A stretch of 64,000 nt of DNA from Xanthomonas hydrangeae (GCA_905142475.1 LR990730.1:2976001-3040000); one strand, 5' to 3'. Positions 1 through 12,900 are shown, counted from the first letter of the stretch. Notes: a model not told the origin generated them from the letters alone. A program made the numbers and translations.

Positions 1-1120
1 AAGCGACCAATCCAATGACGCCGGGATGCCACTCGGCATCGAACAGGCACGCCGCGATCGGCAATTCGCCATCGGCATCCAGCACCACCTTGGTGACGGC
101 TTGCTCGGCGTCGTCGGTCATCAACTGCTGCACCGCGCGGCGCTCTGCGTTGATCTCCTCCAGGGTGCCGGCGATCTCGCGTGCGCGGCTCCAGTCTTCG
201 CTGAGCAATAGCTCGATGCCCAAGGCCATGTCTTCGAGCCGGCCCGCGGCATTGAGGCGTGGGGCGAGCGCGAATCCGATGTCGCTGGCGCTCAGGCGTG
301 CCACATCGCGGCCGCTGGCATCGATCAGGGCGCGCAGTCCGATACAGCCCCTGCCCTCGCGCAGGCGACGCAAGCCGGCCGACACCAGCGCGCGGTTGTT
401 GGTATCCAGCGGCACCAGATCGGCAACCGTGCCGACGGCAACCAGATCCAGCAACACCGACAGATCCGGTTCGGCGCGCTCGGCAAATGCGCCGCGCGCG
501 CGCAGCACACTGCGCAGCGCAAGCAGCACATAGAAGATCACCCCGACGCCGGCCAACGACTTGCTCGGGAAGGTGTCGTTGGCCAGATTCGGATCCACGA
601 TCGCATCGGCCGGCGGCAACACCTCGCCGGGCAAGTGATGATCGGTGACCAGCACGGTCCAGCCGCGCGCCTTCGCGGCGGCCACACCGGCATGACAGGC
701 GATGCCATGATCGACGGTGACCAGCAGATCCGGCTGCAACGCGGCCAGTTCGTCCACCAGCGCAGGCGACAGGCCATAGCCGTGCACCATGCGATTGGGC
801 ACCGCGTGATGCACATCCAGCGCGCCGAGCATGCGCAAGCCGCGCACGCCAACCGCGCAGGCGGTGGCGCCATCGCAATCGAAATCGCCCACCACCAGGA
901 TGCGGCGCTGGTGGGCGATCGCATCGGCCAGCAGCTCGGCGGCAGCCCCGCTGTTGTGCAGCAACTCCGGCGACAGCAATTGCCCCAACCGCGGATGCGC
1001 GCCGTGCGTATCGGTGACGCCACGCGCGGCATAGATGCGGCGCAACAGCGGCAACATGGCATCGGGCCAACTGCCGGCCTGCCCGGGCGGGCGCCGGACG
1101 ATCTGCGGAGTGGACGTCAT
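1..1120 (-). CDS. recJ: Single-stranded-DNA-specific exonuclease RecJ (partial, C-terminus outside window)
   Basis: RecJ is the 5'-3' single-strand DNA exonuclease of recombination and mismatch repair. About 373 N-terminal residues are visible; the rest runs off the left edge. The DHH-superfamily metal-binding motifs are present: DFDCDGATA at about residues 79-87, then VTVDHG and VTDHHLPGE about 70-90 residues later. The ATG at 1120 overlaps the stop of the upstream rpfE-like gene by 4 bases (ATGA), so the two are translationally coupled. The short reading frames within this stretch are in other frames. Identification is confident from the motif series and from the recJ-rpfE-greA order. Confidence 0.93.
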   Translation of the reverse strand, partial: MTSTPQIVRRPPGQAGSWPDAMLPLLRRIYAARGVTDTHGAHPRLGQLLSPELLHNSGAAAELLADAIAHQRRILVVGDFDCDGATACAVGVRGLRMLGALDVHHAVPNRMVHGYGLSPALVDELAALQPDLLVTVDHGIACHAGVAAAKARGWTVLVTDHHLPGEVLPPADAIVDPNLANDTFPSKSLAGVGVIFYVLLALRSVLRARGAFAERAEPDLSVLLDLVAVGTVADLVPLDTNNRALVSAGLRRLREGRGCIGLRALIDASGRDVARLSASDIGFALAPRLNAAGRLEDMALGIELLLSEDWSRAREIAGTLEEINAERRAVQQLMTDDAEQAVTKVVLDADGELPIAACLFDAEWHPGVIGLVA

Positions 1121-2037
1121 TGCGCCAGCTGTAAGCGCGGCTTGCGCCAGAAACGCCAGCGTTGCGCGTGCGTCAGCGAAATGGTTTGCCCGTCCTGGAA
1201 ATCCAGCACCAGCCGATCCAGCTCGCCACGCGCCATCGCCGCCAACAACGGGGCCACCGCGTCGTCGCTGAATTGCTGCAGCGACCGCAGATGACGCAGA
1301 TCCACCAAGGCATCCACGCGCTGTTCGCCCTGCGCATCGGCGCCGGCCGCCAGCGCCAGCGCACGCAGCAGCGACTCGCGGCTGCGCACCTGACGGTGCG
1401 GCGATGTCACCGCATGCGGCAGCACGCCGCCGCCCCAGAACCACAGCGAATTGATCGCCGGTTTGCCGCTGGCCACGCGGCCTTCGTTCCAGGGATGTTG
1501 ATGCAGCAGCACCTGCGCCTCAGTCAACAACGCGCGCCAGCGCCGGCCGATATCGCCTGCGGGAAGATGCTCGAACAAGTCGTCGCCGATCGCCAAATCC
1601 GGCGGCGCAAATTCCGGCAGCGTGGCGTCCGGCGACAAGCGCAGATACCAGCGCGAGGGCGTCGGCGCATCCAGCAGGAAGCCGGCATCGCCGAACATCG
1701 GCTTGAGGACGGGCAACAACACCGCCAGATCTTCTGCAGTGGGACCAAGCGCTTCGCCATACCCCATCAACCGCGCGCCCTGCATGTCCGGCACCACATA
1801 GGCCGGATCGGCACGCACCCAGGTCGCGCCGGCGGCATCGCCGGCATCGAGCTGACGGGTCAGCGCTGCCACCGGCCACTGCGCAGGCGTCAGCGTGAAG
1901 TGGCGTTGCAACTGCGCCACTTCGCCTGCTTCCGCAGTGTGCTGGTCGGCGCGCGCAAGCGCACGCGCCACCGCCGTGTCGCCCAACGCACCGGGCAGAC
2001 GGCGTGTTTCCGGCAGCAGCAGCGTGGCGGTCGTCAT
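1117..2037 (-). CDS. rpfE: RpfE-like conserved protein of the rpf region
   Basis: This 306-residue protein has no signal peptide or membrane segment that I can see. It belongs to a conserved proteobacterial family sometimes labelled as phosphoglycerate-mutase-like, but I see no diagnostic catalytic motif. A Trp/Gly-rich patch (NSLWFWGGGVLPHA) is the most recognisable feature. The symbol rests on position: in xanthomonads rpfE lies beside recJ and greA at the edge of the rpf (regulation of pathogenicity factors) region. It overlaps recJ by 4 bases and lies 43 bases after greA. The biochemical role is unknown to me. Confidence 0.65.
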   Translation of the reverse strand: MTTATLLLPETRRLPGALGDTAVARALARADQHTAEAGEVAQLQRHFTLTPAQWPVAALTRQLDAGDAAGATWVRADPAYVVPDMQGARLMGYGEALGPTAEDLAVLLPVLKPMFGDAGFLLDAPTPSRWYLRLSPDATLPEFAPPDLAIGDDLFEHLPAGDIGRRWRALLTEAQVLLHQHPWNEGRVASGKPAINSLWFWGGGVLPHAVTSPHRQVRSRESLLRALALAAGADAQGEQRVDALVDLRHLRSLQQFSDDAVAPLLAAMARGELDRLVLDFQDGQTISLTHAQRWRFWRKPRLQLAQ

Positions 2038-2080
2038 TGGTCGGTGGCGTCGATCAAGCCGAGTCGATCAGTGCAGGCAA

Positions 2081-2553
2081 TCAATCGAGATACGCAACGC
2101 TGACGACTTCGTACTCGCGCTGGCCGGCCGGCGCATCGATGGTCACCGAGTCGCCTTCCAGCTTGCCGATCAACGCACGCGCCAGCGGCGAGGAAATCGC
2201 GATCATGCCCAGCTTGATGTCCGCTTCCAGATCGCCAACGATCTGGTAGCGCTTCTCTTCGTCGGTCTCGGTGTCGGCCAGCGTCACCGTGGCGCCGAAC
2301 ACGATCTTGTTGCCGGCCGACAGCTTGGTGATGTCGATGATCTCGGCATGCGAGAGCTCGCCTTCCAGCTGCTTGATGCGGCCTTCGATAAAGCTCTGCT
2401 GCTCGCGCGCGGCGTGGTATTCGGCATTTTCCTTCAGATCGCCGTGCGCACGCGCTTCGGCGATCGCACTGATAACCGCCGGGCGCTTGACCGACTTCAG
2501 CTGATCGAGTTCTTCGCGCAGACGCTGGGCGCCCTTCGCGGTCATGGGTGCTC

Positions 2554-2557
<4 letters not shown>
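2081..2557 (-). CDS. greA: Transcription elongation factor GreA
   Basis: GreA rescues backtracked RNA polymerase by stimulating cleavage of the 3' transcript end. The 158-residue length is standard. The N-terminal coiled-coil hairpin carries the acidic tip motif ([14 protein letters not shown]), and the C-terminal FKBP-like domain has the [12 protein letters not shown] signature. I chose the ATG at 2557 because it follows an AAGGAGC ribosome-binding site and overlaps the carB stop as ATGA. A longer frame from 2593 would add 12 unlikely residues, and a second Met four codons in is possible. It is probably co-transcribed behind carB. Confidence 0.93.
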
Positions 2558-5796
<3,239 letters not shown>

Positions 5797-5910
5797 TTCT
5801 TTACTCGATTAAGGACTTGCGGCGAGCCGCAAGTGCGGAAGAGTGGCCGCGGCGATCGCATCGCGACGCGGCATGATGTTGCATCGACTCCACGGAGCCG
5901 AAAGCCGGGT

Positions 5911-6267
5911 TCATCCGGCGTATCCATAGCCCAGGGCGCGCAGGGTGTTCTGCATCCACTGATGCAGCGCGAACGCGGCGGCGAAGCTGACCAGGAGCAA
6001 CAGCCAGCCGGTCCCGGAGGTCTTGCCCCAACGACGCGCCTTGTCCGGGTCGGTGTTCTGCATGCGATGGTGAAAGGATCCTCCTCCAACCACATAGCCG
6101 ATGCCGAAAACGACACACATCGGCACCAGCAAGGCCAGCTTCATGCCGCCGTGCAGCGTGATCGACTCGGCACCGGCCCGCGCCTGCTCCAGCGGCATCC
6201 AGATGCCCCAATAGGCCACGACTGCGCCCACCAGCAGAATCAGCACACCCATCAATCGAGCGCTCAT
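5911..6267 (-). CDS. Small membrane protein between carA and carB
   Basis: This 118-residue protein starts at an ATG overlapping the carA stop as ATGA, so it is coupled to carA. Three hydrophobic segments are visible: about residues 5-22 ([20 protein letters not shown]), 43-62, and 87-104. A Gly-rich turn and the charged stretch [12 protein letters not shown] lie between the last two. It ends 114 bases before carB. I do not recognise a named family, and its link to pyrimidine or arginine metabolism is positional only. The larger 286-residue frame that contains it extends into carA out of frame and is not a gene. Confidence 0.75.
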   Translation of the reverse strand: MSARLMGVLILLVGAVVAYWGIWMPLEQARAGAESITLHGGMKLALLVPMCVVFGIGYVVGGGSFHHRMQNTDPDKARRWGKTSGTGWLLLLVSFAAAFALHQWMQNTLRALGYGYAG

Positions 6268-7397
6268 GCGTGCTCGGCATCCTTGGCCATCAACTCCACG
6301 AACCGATCGAACAACGGCCCCACATCGCGCGGGCCGGGTGAAGCTTCCGGGTGGCCCTGGAACGAGAACGCCGGGGCGTCGGTCAGTGCGATGCCCTGGT
6401 TGGTGCCATCGAACAGCGAACGATGGGTCACCCGCACATTGGCCGGCAACGTGCTTTCGTCGACCGCAAAGCCATGGTTCTGCGAGGTGATCATCACTCG
6501 CCCGCCATCCAGATCCTGCACCGGGTGATTGGCGCCGTGGTGGCCGGTGGCCATCTTGACCGTGCTGGCGCCGGCGGCCAGCGCCAGCAGCTGATGGCCC
6601 AGACAGATGCCGAAGGTCGGCACTTTTTGGGCAATCAATTCCTGGATCGCGCTGATGGCGTAATCGCACGGCTCCGGATCGCCCGGGCCGTTGGACAGGA
6701 ATACGCCGTCCGGATTCATCGCCAGCACCTCGGCCACCGGCGTGCGTGCCGGCACCACGGTGACGTCGCAACCACGATCGGCCAGCATGCGCAGGATGTT
6801 GAGCTTGACGCCGTAGTCGTACGCGACAACCTTGTGCTTCAGCTCGGCCCGCACGAAGGTGTCGGAGTTCAGATCCAGCGAGCCTTCCTGCCAGTTGTAG
6901 CTGGTCTCGGTGGAAACCACCTTTGCCAGGTCCATGCCCTTCAGACCGGGGAAATTGCGCGCCGCTTCCAGCGCCTTTTCGACGTCGATCTCGCCGGCCA
7001 TCAGCGCGCCGTTCTGGGCGCCCTTCTGCCGCAGCAGACGGGTCAGCTTGCGGGTGTCGATGCCGGAAATGGCCACCACACCGCGAGCCTGCAGCAATTC
7101 CGGCAAAGCCACTTCGCTACGCCAGCTGCTGGGACGACGCGGCACATCGCGCACGATCAGACCGGCAGCCCAGATCTTTGTGGCCTCGTCGTCCTGATCG
7201 GTGAAGCCGGTATTGCCGATATGCGGATAGGTCAGCGTGACCATCTGGCGGGCATAGGACGGATCGGTCAGGACTTCCTGATAGCCGGTCATGGCGGTGT
7301 TGAACACCACTTCGCCGACGGAAAGCCCGTTGGCGCCTACGGATTCGCCCTCGAACACGGTGCCGTCTTCGAGGACAAGGATTGCGGGTTGGGTCAC
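6264..7397 (-). CDS. carA: Carbamoyl-phosphate synthase small subunit (glutamine amidotransferase)
   Basis: CarA hydrolyses glutamine and passes ammonia to CarB. The 377-residue protein has the N-terminal CarA domain ([18 protein letters not shown]) and a class I amidotransferase domain with the nucleophile in [16 protein letters not shown] and the catalytic His-Glu in GHPEASPGP. The start is a GTG at 7397 ([12 protein letters not shown]), matching the family N-terminus. An upstream ATG at 7574 would add 59 low-complexity residues and is rejected. About 240 bases separate it from dapB and presumably hold its promoter. Confidence 0.96.
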   Translation of the reverse strand: MTQPAILVLEDGTVFEGESVGANGLSVGEVVFNTAMTGYQEVLTDPSYARQMVTLTYPHIGNTGFTDQDDEATKIWAAGLIVRDVPRRPSSWRSEVALPELLQARGVVAISGIDTRKLTRLLRQKGAQNGALMAGEIDVEKALEAARNFPGLKGMDLAKVVSTETSYNWQEGSLDLNSDTFVRAELKHKVVAYDYGVKLNILRMLADRGCDVTVVPARTPVAEVLAMNPDGVFLSNGPGDPEPCDYAISAIQELIAQKVPTFGICLGHQLLALAAGASTVKMATGHHGANHPVQDLDGGRVMITSQNHGFAVDESTLPANVRVTHRSLFDGTNQGIALTDAPAFSFQGHPEASPGPRDVGPLFDRFVELMAKDAEHA

Positions 7398-7637
7398 GTG
7401 GGGGTCTCGCTCTGGCTGCCTGGGACTCCGATGCGCTTCCGGCCAAATTCCGGTTGCAGCAAAGCGCGGACGCGGTGCTGAGGACCGGTCCGACGCTGGT
7501 TCGGGCAAGCGAGAATTGTAAAGGCAAGTGCCCCGGCATGCCAGCCTGAAGAGCACGCGATGCCGCAGTGCCATCGCAACAGCAAGGTGAATGCGCTGCT
7601 AGAGCAGCTCGCCATTCATGCGCGGTTGCGCGCCGGG

Positions 7638-8354
7638 TTACAGCACCAGGTCGCGCACCCGATAGCTGCCGGCCGGCTTGCCGATCAGCCGTTTGGCCGC
7701 ATGAAGCGCACCACGCGCGAAGATGTCGCGGTTGCTGGCGCGGTGAATCAGTTCCACCCGCTCGCCCAGCCCGGTGAACTGCACCGTGTGCTCGCCGACG
7801 ATATCGCCGGCGCGCAGGCTGGCAAAGCGCGGCTGCGCGCCACTACCGGTGGCCGCTTCGCCCAGTGTCAGTGCGGTGCCGGATGGCGCGTCCTGCTTGT
7901 GCACGTGATGCGCCTCGACGATGTCGCAATCCCAACCCGGCAGGCTGCCGGCGGCACGCTCCACCAGCCCGGTGAGCACCGCGACACCCAGACTGAAGTT
8001 GGACGCCCACACCAATGGGATCCTGCCCGCAGCGTCGAGCAACGCGGCAAGCTGCGCTTCATCCAGCCCGGTGGTGCCGGACACCAGCGCTTTACCGCGT
8101 TGCGCACACAAGGCCAGGATCGGTGCGAAGCCTTGCGGCAGGCTGAAGTCGATTGCCACATCGAAGGCCGGCGCGCCGCCGAGTTCGCTGGCGGCAAAGT
8201 ACGGCACGCCGTCCACCACGCGTTGCGACGGCGAACGCCCCACCACAGCGCCGACGACGTGCAAGCCCTCGTCTTCGGCGGCCAAGCGCAGCAGTGCCTT
8301 GCCCATCCGCCCGGAGGCGCCGTGGATCAGAACTTTCACAGGAGACGTTGTCAT
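7638..8354 (-). CDS. dapB: 4-hydroxy-tetrahydrodipicolinate reductase
   Basis: DapB catalyses the NAD(P)H-dependent reduction in the diaminopimelate/lysine pathway. The 238-residue protein has the Rossmann motif GASGRMG near the N-terminus and the catalytic signature EAHHVHKQDAPSGTAL. It is shorter than the E. coli enzyme (273 residues) but has both domains. It lies on the same strand as carA and an aminotransferase with gaps of 130-240 bases, so it is probably transcribed independently. Confidence 0.95.
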   Translation of the reverse strand: MTTSPVKVLIHGASGRMGKALLRLAAEDEGLHVVGAVVGRSPSQRVVDGVPYFAASELGGAPAFDVAIDFSLPQGFAPILALCAQRGKALVSGTTGLDEAQLAALLDAAGRIPLVWASNFSLGVAVLTGLVERAAGSLPGWDCDIVEAHHVHKQDAPSGTALTLGEAATGSGAQPRFASLRAGDIVGEHTVQFTGLGERVELIHRASNRDIFARGALHAAKRLIGKPAGSYRVRDLVL

Positions 8355-8484
8355 GGCGGCAGGCTAGCTAGGCGATGTGGGTTGTACAAGATAGTCGGGA
8401 TTGGGGATTCGGAAAACGCAAAAGCGCCGAGCAGTGCCGGCGTTGTCGCGATCGGTGCGCCTTGCAGTGGCGTGCTGGCCGAGG

Positions 8485-9687
8485 TTATGCGCCCTGCCCT
8501 GGCAACTCGGCCAGCGCCTCGCGCAGCACCTCGCCCAGGATCCGGATGCCGGCATCGATCTTCTCGCCAGGCACAGTGACGAACGACAGCCGCAAGGTAT
8601 TGGTCTGCGGCAACGTGGCGTAAAACGGGGCGCCAGGCACGAACGCGACATTGCGCGCGATCGCACGCGCCAGCAGTGCGGTGCCATCCAGTCCGGGAGG
8701 CAGGGTCACCCACAGGAACATGCCGCCTTCTGGGCGATTCCACTGCACTTGGCCCGGAAAATGCCGATCCAAAGCCTCAAGCATCAAACTGCATTGACGT
8801 GCGTACAGTGCGCGAATTTTCGGGATGTGCGTCTCCAGAAAATCGTCCTGCAGTGTCTGGTAGACCAGGCGCTGGGTGAAAGAAGGCGTATGCAGATCGG
8901 CCGCCTGCTTGGCCTGGATCAGCTTGCCCAGCACCGCCTCCGGTGCGACCACATAGCCCAGTCGCAGCCCGGGCGCGAGCACCTTGGAGAACGAGCCCAT
9001 ATAGATCACGCCCTCCGGGTTGAGCGAAAGCAGGCTCGGCAACGGCTGGCCGCTGTAGTACAGCTCGCCGTACGGATCGTCTTCGACGATCGGCACGCCC
9101 GCTTCGGCTGCGCGTGCGACCAAGGCCTGACGCCGCGCCAGCGGCAAGCGGCGGCCGGTGGGATTCTGGAAATTCGGCAGGCAATACAGAAAACGCGCAT
9201 CGGACAGCATCGCCGGATCCAGCGCATCCACCACCACGCCGTCCTCGTCGGACGGCATGCCGACGAACGCCGGCTGGAACAACGAGAACGCCTGCAACGC
9301 ACCCAGGTAACTCGGAGTTTCCACCAGCACCTTGCTGCCTTCGTCGATAAAAACTTTGCCGAGCAAATCCAGGCCCTGCTGCGAGCCGGTAGTGATCAGC
9401 ACCTGGCTGGGCCGGATGCTGGCGCCGTCGCGACTCAGGCGTGCGGCAACCCATTCGCGCAGCGGCGCATGGCCTTCGGTGGGGCCGTATTGCAATGCCG
9501 CCTGTGGCGCATCGCGCAGCACCTGATCGCTGGCCGCGCGCATGCGCTCCACCGGAAAGGTGGCCGGCGACGGCAAGCCACCGGCGAAGGAAATGACCTC
9601 CGGCCGCTCGGTCACCTTGAGGATTTCGCGAATCGCCGAACTGGTCAGCGCCTGCGCACGTCGGGAGATCTGGAAGGAGGTCGTCAT
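8485..9687 (-). CDS. PLP-dependent aminotransferase, class I/II (LysN/AadAT-like)
   Basis: This is a 400-residue fold-type I aminotransferase. Family marks include FAGGLPSPATFP near the N-terminus, the YGPTEGHAPLREW substrate-binding segment, NFQNPTGRRL, VEDDPYGELYY, and the PLP-binding Lys in MGSFSKVLAPGLRLGY (about residue 232). This subfamily contains 2-aminoadipate and aromatic or branched-chain aminotransferases, so the substrate cannot be fixed from sequence. Proximity to dapB suggests lysine-related amino-acid metabolism, but that is weak evidence. No DNA-binding MocR domain is attached. Confidence 0.85.
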   Translation of the reverse strand: MTTSFQISRRAQALTSSAIREILKVTERPEVISFAGGLPSPATFPVERMRAASDQVLRDAPQAALQYGPTEGHAPLREWVAARLSRDGASIRPSQVLITTGSQQGLDLLGKVFIDEGSKVLVETPSYLGALQAFSLFQPAFVGMPSDEDGVVVDALDPAMLSDARFLYCLPNFQNPTGRRLPLARRQALVARAAEAGVPIVEDDPYGELYYSGQPLPSLLSLNPEGVIYMGSFSKVLAPGLRLGYVVAPEAVLGKLIQAKQAADLHTPSFTQRLVYQTLQDDFLETHIPKIRALYARQCSLMLEALDRHFPGQVQWNRPEGGMFLWVTLPPGLDGTALLARAIARNVAFVPGAPFYATLPQTNTLRLSFVTVPGEKIDAGIRILGEVLREALAELPGQGA

Positions 9688-9945
9688 CGGTCAAGCATAG
9701 CGAAGGCGCGTGACCGAGGCGCTGTGCACTGCAGCGTTGACGACGGCACTCGGCCAATGCCGGTGTTACCGGTGCATCCACCATCGCCACGCGTCGCGAT
9801 GCGCCTTCTCGCGTTGCGGTGACGCTACCGACATCGTCCTGCGGCGACGCCGATGTACACGCGTTCTCGCCATCCACCAAGGCAATCGTCACGCGCGCAT
9901 CGATGGCGCAGGCCGGACGATGGGTAGCGATAGTGCCAGCGGCGC

Positions 9946-10446
9946 TTATTCGTACGCCGGGCCAACCCAGGCAGTGCCTTCGCTGTGTTCGATCAAGGTC
10001 TTCCAGCGTTTGCGGATCACCTTGTCGCGCGAGCGGAAGGTCATGCGCAAGCCCGGCAAACCGAGCGTGGCGCGCGTCTCGACCATGGCCGAGGCTTCAT
10101 CGGGAGCAATCTCGATCTTGGTGATCGAATGCTTGTAGTCGATCAACTCTTCCGGCGGTGCCACATGGCGCATCTGACCCAGCACCTGCGCCCATTCGCC
10201 ATTGGATTTGCAGTATTTCTCGCGTGTGGCGGTCTGCCGCTTCTGGTGCGAGTCCATGCGGTACAACACCACCATTTCGAATTCCGGCGCGGTCATCGCG
10301 CAGAGCGCCTCGCCGTCCTGGCTCAGCATCGCTTTATCGTGCGCAGCGTAGAAATCGCGCACCTGGGTTTCGTCGAGCGCATTGCCGCCGTAGTTATAGA
10401 TGCCCGCAACGGCGGCCAAGATTGCCAACAACACCAACAAACGCAT
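9946..10446 (-). CDS. Small exported or membrane-anchored protein of unknown function
   Basis: This 166-residue protein begins MRLLVLLAILAAVAGIYNYGG, a signal-anchor-like hydrophobic start. The remainder is soluble: alternating helix and strand with three Cys-containing stretches (ALCAMTAPEFE, EKYCKSNGEW) that might suit an NTF2/SnoaL-like fold, although I cannot confirm this. The start at 10446 is preferred because an upstream frame from 10653 gives Arg-rich nonsense. It sits 58 bases after the feo-associated gene and about 260 bases before the aminotransferase. The function is not recognised. Confidence 0.7.
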   Translation of the reverse strand: MRLLVLLAILAAVAGIYNYGGNALDETQVRDFYAAHDKAMLSQDGEALCAMTAPEFEMVVLYRMDSHQKRQTATREKYCKSNGEWAQVLGQMRHVAPPEELIDYKHSITKIEIAPDEASAMVETRATLGLPGLRMTFRSRDKVIRKRWKTLIEHSEGTAWVGPAYE

Positions 10447-10504
10447 GATCTGTCCCCTGTACCGCCGCATCCTGCGGCCACGCAAGTGTAGAGGACCAGG
10501 CGCG

Positions 10505-10759
10505 TCAGTGACTACGCGGCGGCGTGGGCCCGCAGCTGTCGCAACCACCGCAGGCCGCGGCGCTCTGCGTCGCCGGTGGTGCCACGCGACGGCCCAGCGA
10601 TTGCATCCATGCAGGTCGCCCATCGCGCAGCAGACCGATCGCCAGCGCGCCACGCATGCGTCGCAGGACGCCGGGGAACTGCTTCTTCAGCACCACCCAC
10701 ACGCTCAGCAGCACTGCGCATGCGATGACAACGTATTGCAGGGTGAGCGAGAGATCCAC
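10505..10759 (-). CDS. FeoB-associated Cys-rich small membrane protein
   Basis: This 84-residue protein has one N-terminal membrane segment (LTLQYVVIACAVLLSVWVVL) and a C-terminal Cys motif (AAACGGCDSC). That architecture is typical of the small proteins found at the end of feo operons in place of the classical FeoC. It starts at a GTG one base after the feoB stop, so it is translationally coupled. It probably sits in the inner membrane beside FeoB. Whether the CxxCxxC cluster binds iron is inference. Confidence 0.75.
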   Translation of the reverse strand: MDLSLTLQYVVIACAVLLSVWVVLKKQFPGVLRRMRGALAIGLLRDGRPAWMQSLGRRVAPPATQSAAACGGCDSCGPTPPRSH

Positions 10760-10760
10760 C

Positions 10761-12620
10761 TCAACCGGCTCCGAGCAGCACGGCCACTTGGTAGGTCACC
10801 AGCGAGGCCAGATAGGCCAGCGCGAACAGGTACACCGTACTGATGGTCATCTGCTTCCAAGAATTGGTTTCGCGCTTGATGGTCGCCAGCGTGGAGATGC
10901 ACATCGGCGCGTAGATGTACCAGACCAGCAGCGACAGCGCGGTGGCCAGCGACCAGCCATCGCTGATCAGCGGCGACAAGGCCTGCGCGGCGGCATCGTC
11001 GTCGGCAGCCGACAGCGCATACACCGTCGCCAGCGAGGCCACCGCCACCTCGCGCGCTGCCAGGCCGGGGATCAGCGCGATGCAGATCTGCCAGTTGAAG
11101 CCCAGCGGCGCGAAGAAGATCGCCATCGCATGGCCGATGCGCCCGGCGAAGCTGTAATCGATCGCCGGCAAGGTGGCGTCGGCCGGCGCGGCCGGGAACG
11201 TCAGCAGAAACCACAGCAGGATGGTCAGGGCCAGAATGATGCCGCCGACGCGCTTGAGGAAGATCAGCGCACGCTCCCACAGCCCCAGCGCCAGGTCGGG
11301 CAGATGCGGCAGGCGATAGGACGGCAGCTCCAGCATCAACGGATGCTCGCTCTTGTCGCGGCGCCACTTCTTCATCGTCCACGACACCAGCAGCGCGCTG
11401 ACGATGGCCGTGGCATACAGCGCGAACAGGATCAGGCCTTGCTGATTGAAGATGCCCCAAACAGTCTTCTGCGGGATGAAGGCGCCGATCAGCAACGCAT
11501 ACACCGGCAATCGCGCCGAACACGTCATCAATGGCGCGACCATGATGGTGGCCAGCCGGTCGCGCGGGTCCTGGATGCTGCGGGTGGCCATGATGCCGGG
11601 CACCGCGCAGGCAAAGCTCGACAACAGCGGGATGAACGAGCGCCCGGACAAACCAGCCGCCGACATCATGCGATCGAGCAGGAAGGCCGCGCGCGGCAGG
11701 TAGCCGGATTCTTCCAGCGCCAGGATGAAGGCGAACAGGATCAGGATCTGCGGCAGGAATTTGATCACCCCGCCCAGGCCGGTGACGATGCCGTCCTTGA
11801 GCAGGCTGTTGAGCGGGCCCTCCGGCAGCGTGGTGCCCACCCACTCGCCCAGCATTGCGGTGCCGGCATCGATCAGGTCCATCACTGGGTTGGCCCAGGC
11901 ATACACCGCCTGGAAGATCAGGAACATCACCACCGCCAGCGTGACCAGGCCCCAGAGCGGGTGCAGCAGCCAGCGGTCCAGCGCATCGTCCACGCGCGAG
12001 GTCCGCGTCGGCATGGTCACCGCCGCACTCAGGATCTGTCGCACCTGCGCATGGTAGTTACCATCGGCAGGCGGCGTGGCGCTCGGTGCCGCCAGGCTCG
12101 CGGCCTGCGCGTCGATGCGCTCGACCAGCGCCTTGGCACCGCCGCGGCGCACCGCCACCGTTTCCACTACCGGCACCCCGAGCGCCTGTTCCAGCGCCGG
12201 CAGGTCGATGACGATGCCGCGCCGCTGCGCGGCGTCGACCATGTTCAGGGCCACGATCATCGGCCGGCCCAACTCACGCAGCTCCAGCGCAAAGCGCAGA
12301 TGCAGGCGCAGGTTGGTGGCGTCCATCACGCAGACCAACACGTCTGGCGCCGGCTCGCCCGGATAGAAACCGCGGCACAGGTCGCGGGTGATCGCCTCGT
12401 CCAGGCTGGCCGGCTGCAGGCTGTAGGCGCCGGGCAGATCCAGTACCGCGAAGTCGCGTCCGGACGGCGCGCGGAAATGCCCTTCTTTACGCTCGACGGT
12501 GACGCCGGTGTAATTGGCGACCTTCTGCCGGCTGCCGGTCAGCTGATTGAACAGCGCGGTCTTGCCACTGTTGGGGTTGCCGACCAAAGCCAGGCGCAGC
12601 GGGACACTTGCCGCATTCAT
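10761..12620 (-). CDS. feoB: Ferrous iron transporter FeoB
   Basis: FeoB is the inner-membrane Fe(II) permease with an N-terminal G domain. Visible G motifs are GNPNSGKT (G1), DLPG (G3) and NMVD (G4). These are followed by the helical spacer and the two gate regions of the permease (LSSFACAVPGIMATRSI and APLGFNWQICIALIPGLAAREV). At 619 residues it is shorter than E. coli FeoB (773) but within the range of the compact xanthomonad type. It overlaps feoA by 4 bases (ATGA) and is followed by the Cys-rich partner after one base. Confidence 0.96.
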   Translation of the reverse strand: MNAASVPLRLALVGNPNSGKTALFNQLTGSRQKVANYTGVTVERKEGHFRAPSGRDFAVLDLPGAYSLQPASLDEAITRDLCRGFYPGEPAPDVLVCVMDATNLRLHLRFALELRELGRPMIVALNMVDAAQRRGIVIDLPALEQALGVPVVETVAVRRGGAKALVERIDAQAASLAAPSATPPADGNYHAQVRQILSAAVTMPTRTSRVDDALDRWLLHPLWGLVTLAVVMFLIFQAVYAWANPVMDLIDAGTAMLGEWVGTTLPEGPLNSLLKDGIVTGLGGVIKFLPQILILFAFILALEESGYLPRAAFLLDRMMSAAGLSGRSFIPLLSSFACAVPGIMATRSIQDPRDRLATIMVAPLMTCSARLPVYALLIGAFIPQKTVWGIFNQQGLILFALYATAIVSALLVSWTMKKWRRDKSEHPLMLELPSYRLPHLPDLALGLWERALIFLKRVGGIILALTILLWFLLTFPAAPADATLPAIDYSFAGRIGHAMAIFFAPLGFNWQICIALIPGLAAREVAVASLATVYALSAADDDAAAQALSPLISDGWSLATALSLLVWYIYAPMCISTLATIKRETNSWKQMTISTVYLFALAYLASLVTYQVAVLLGAG

Positions 12621-12865
12621 GCCTGTGCTCCTTCGACGCGCACCTGCACGCGCGCGGCCTCACTGCGTCGCAGGGCGAACCGCGTGTAACCGACCTGCAC
12701 CAGCAACGGTTCACGTCCAACCGGCCCGGTCGCCAATACCGTCACTTCCTCGCCGGCGACAAAGCCCAGTTCGCGCAGGCGCCGGGCAATCGTGTCGTTG
12801 GGGAGGCGATCCTCCACGGAATCCACGATGGCGGCGCGATGCAAGGGCATGTCGGACAGCGTCAC
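12617..12865 (-). CDS. feoA: Ferrous iron transport protein A
   Basis: FeoA is a small cytosolic SH3-like protein that works with FeoB. The sequence shows the family core (ARRLRELGFVAGEEVTVLA, then GPVGREPLLVQVGYTRFALR). Three starts are possible: ATG 12907, GTG 12865 and ATG 12850. I prefer the GTG because its length of 82 residues suits the family, and because the longer form would run through the putative Fur-like site upstream. It is coupled to feoB. Confidence 0.85.
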   Translation of the reverse strand: MTLSDMPLHRAAIVDSVEDRLPNDTIARRLRELGFVAGEEVTVLATGPVGREPLLVQVGYTRFALRRSEAARVQVRVEGAQA

Positions 12866-12879
12866 AAAGACGGCCTGAT

Positions 12880-12900
12880 TGTTAGGAATGGTTCTCAATT
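12880..12900 (-). promoter_or_regulatory. Possible Fur-type operator upstream of feoA
   Basis: On the minus strand the AT-rich stretch TTGAGAACCATTCCTAA resembles a degenerate Fur box (the GAGAAnCATTC core) in an otherwise GC-rich background. It lies 15-35 bases before the likely feoA start and faces the divergent enoyl-CoA hydratase gene. Fur control of feo is well established in other gammaproteobacteria. The match here is imperfect and was judged by eye. Confidence 0.35.
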
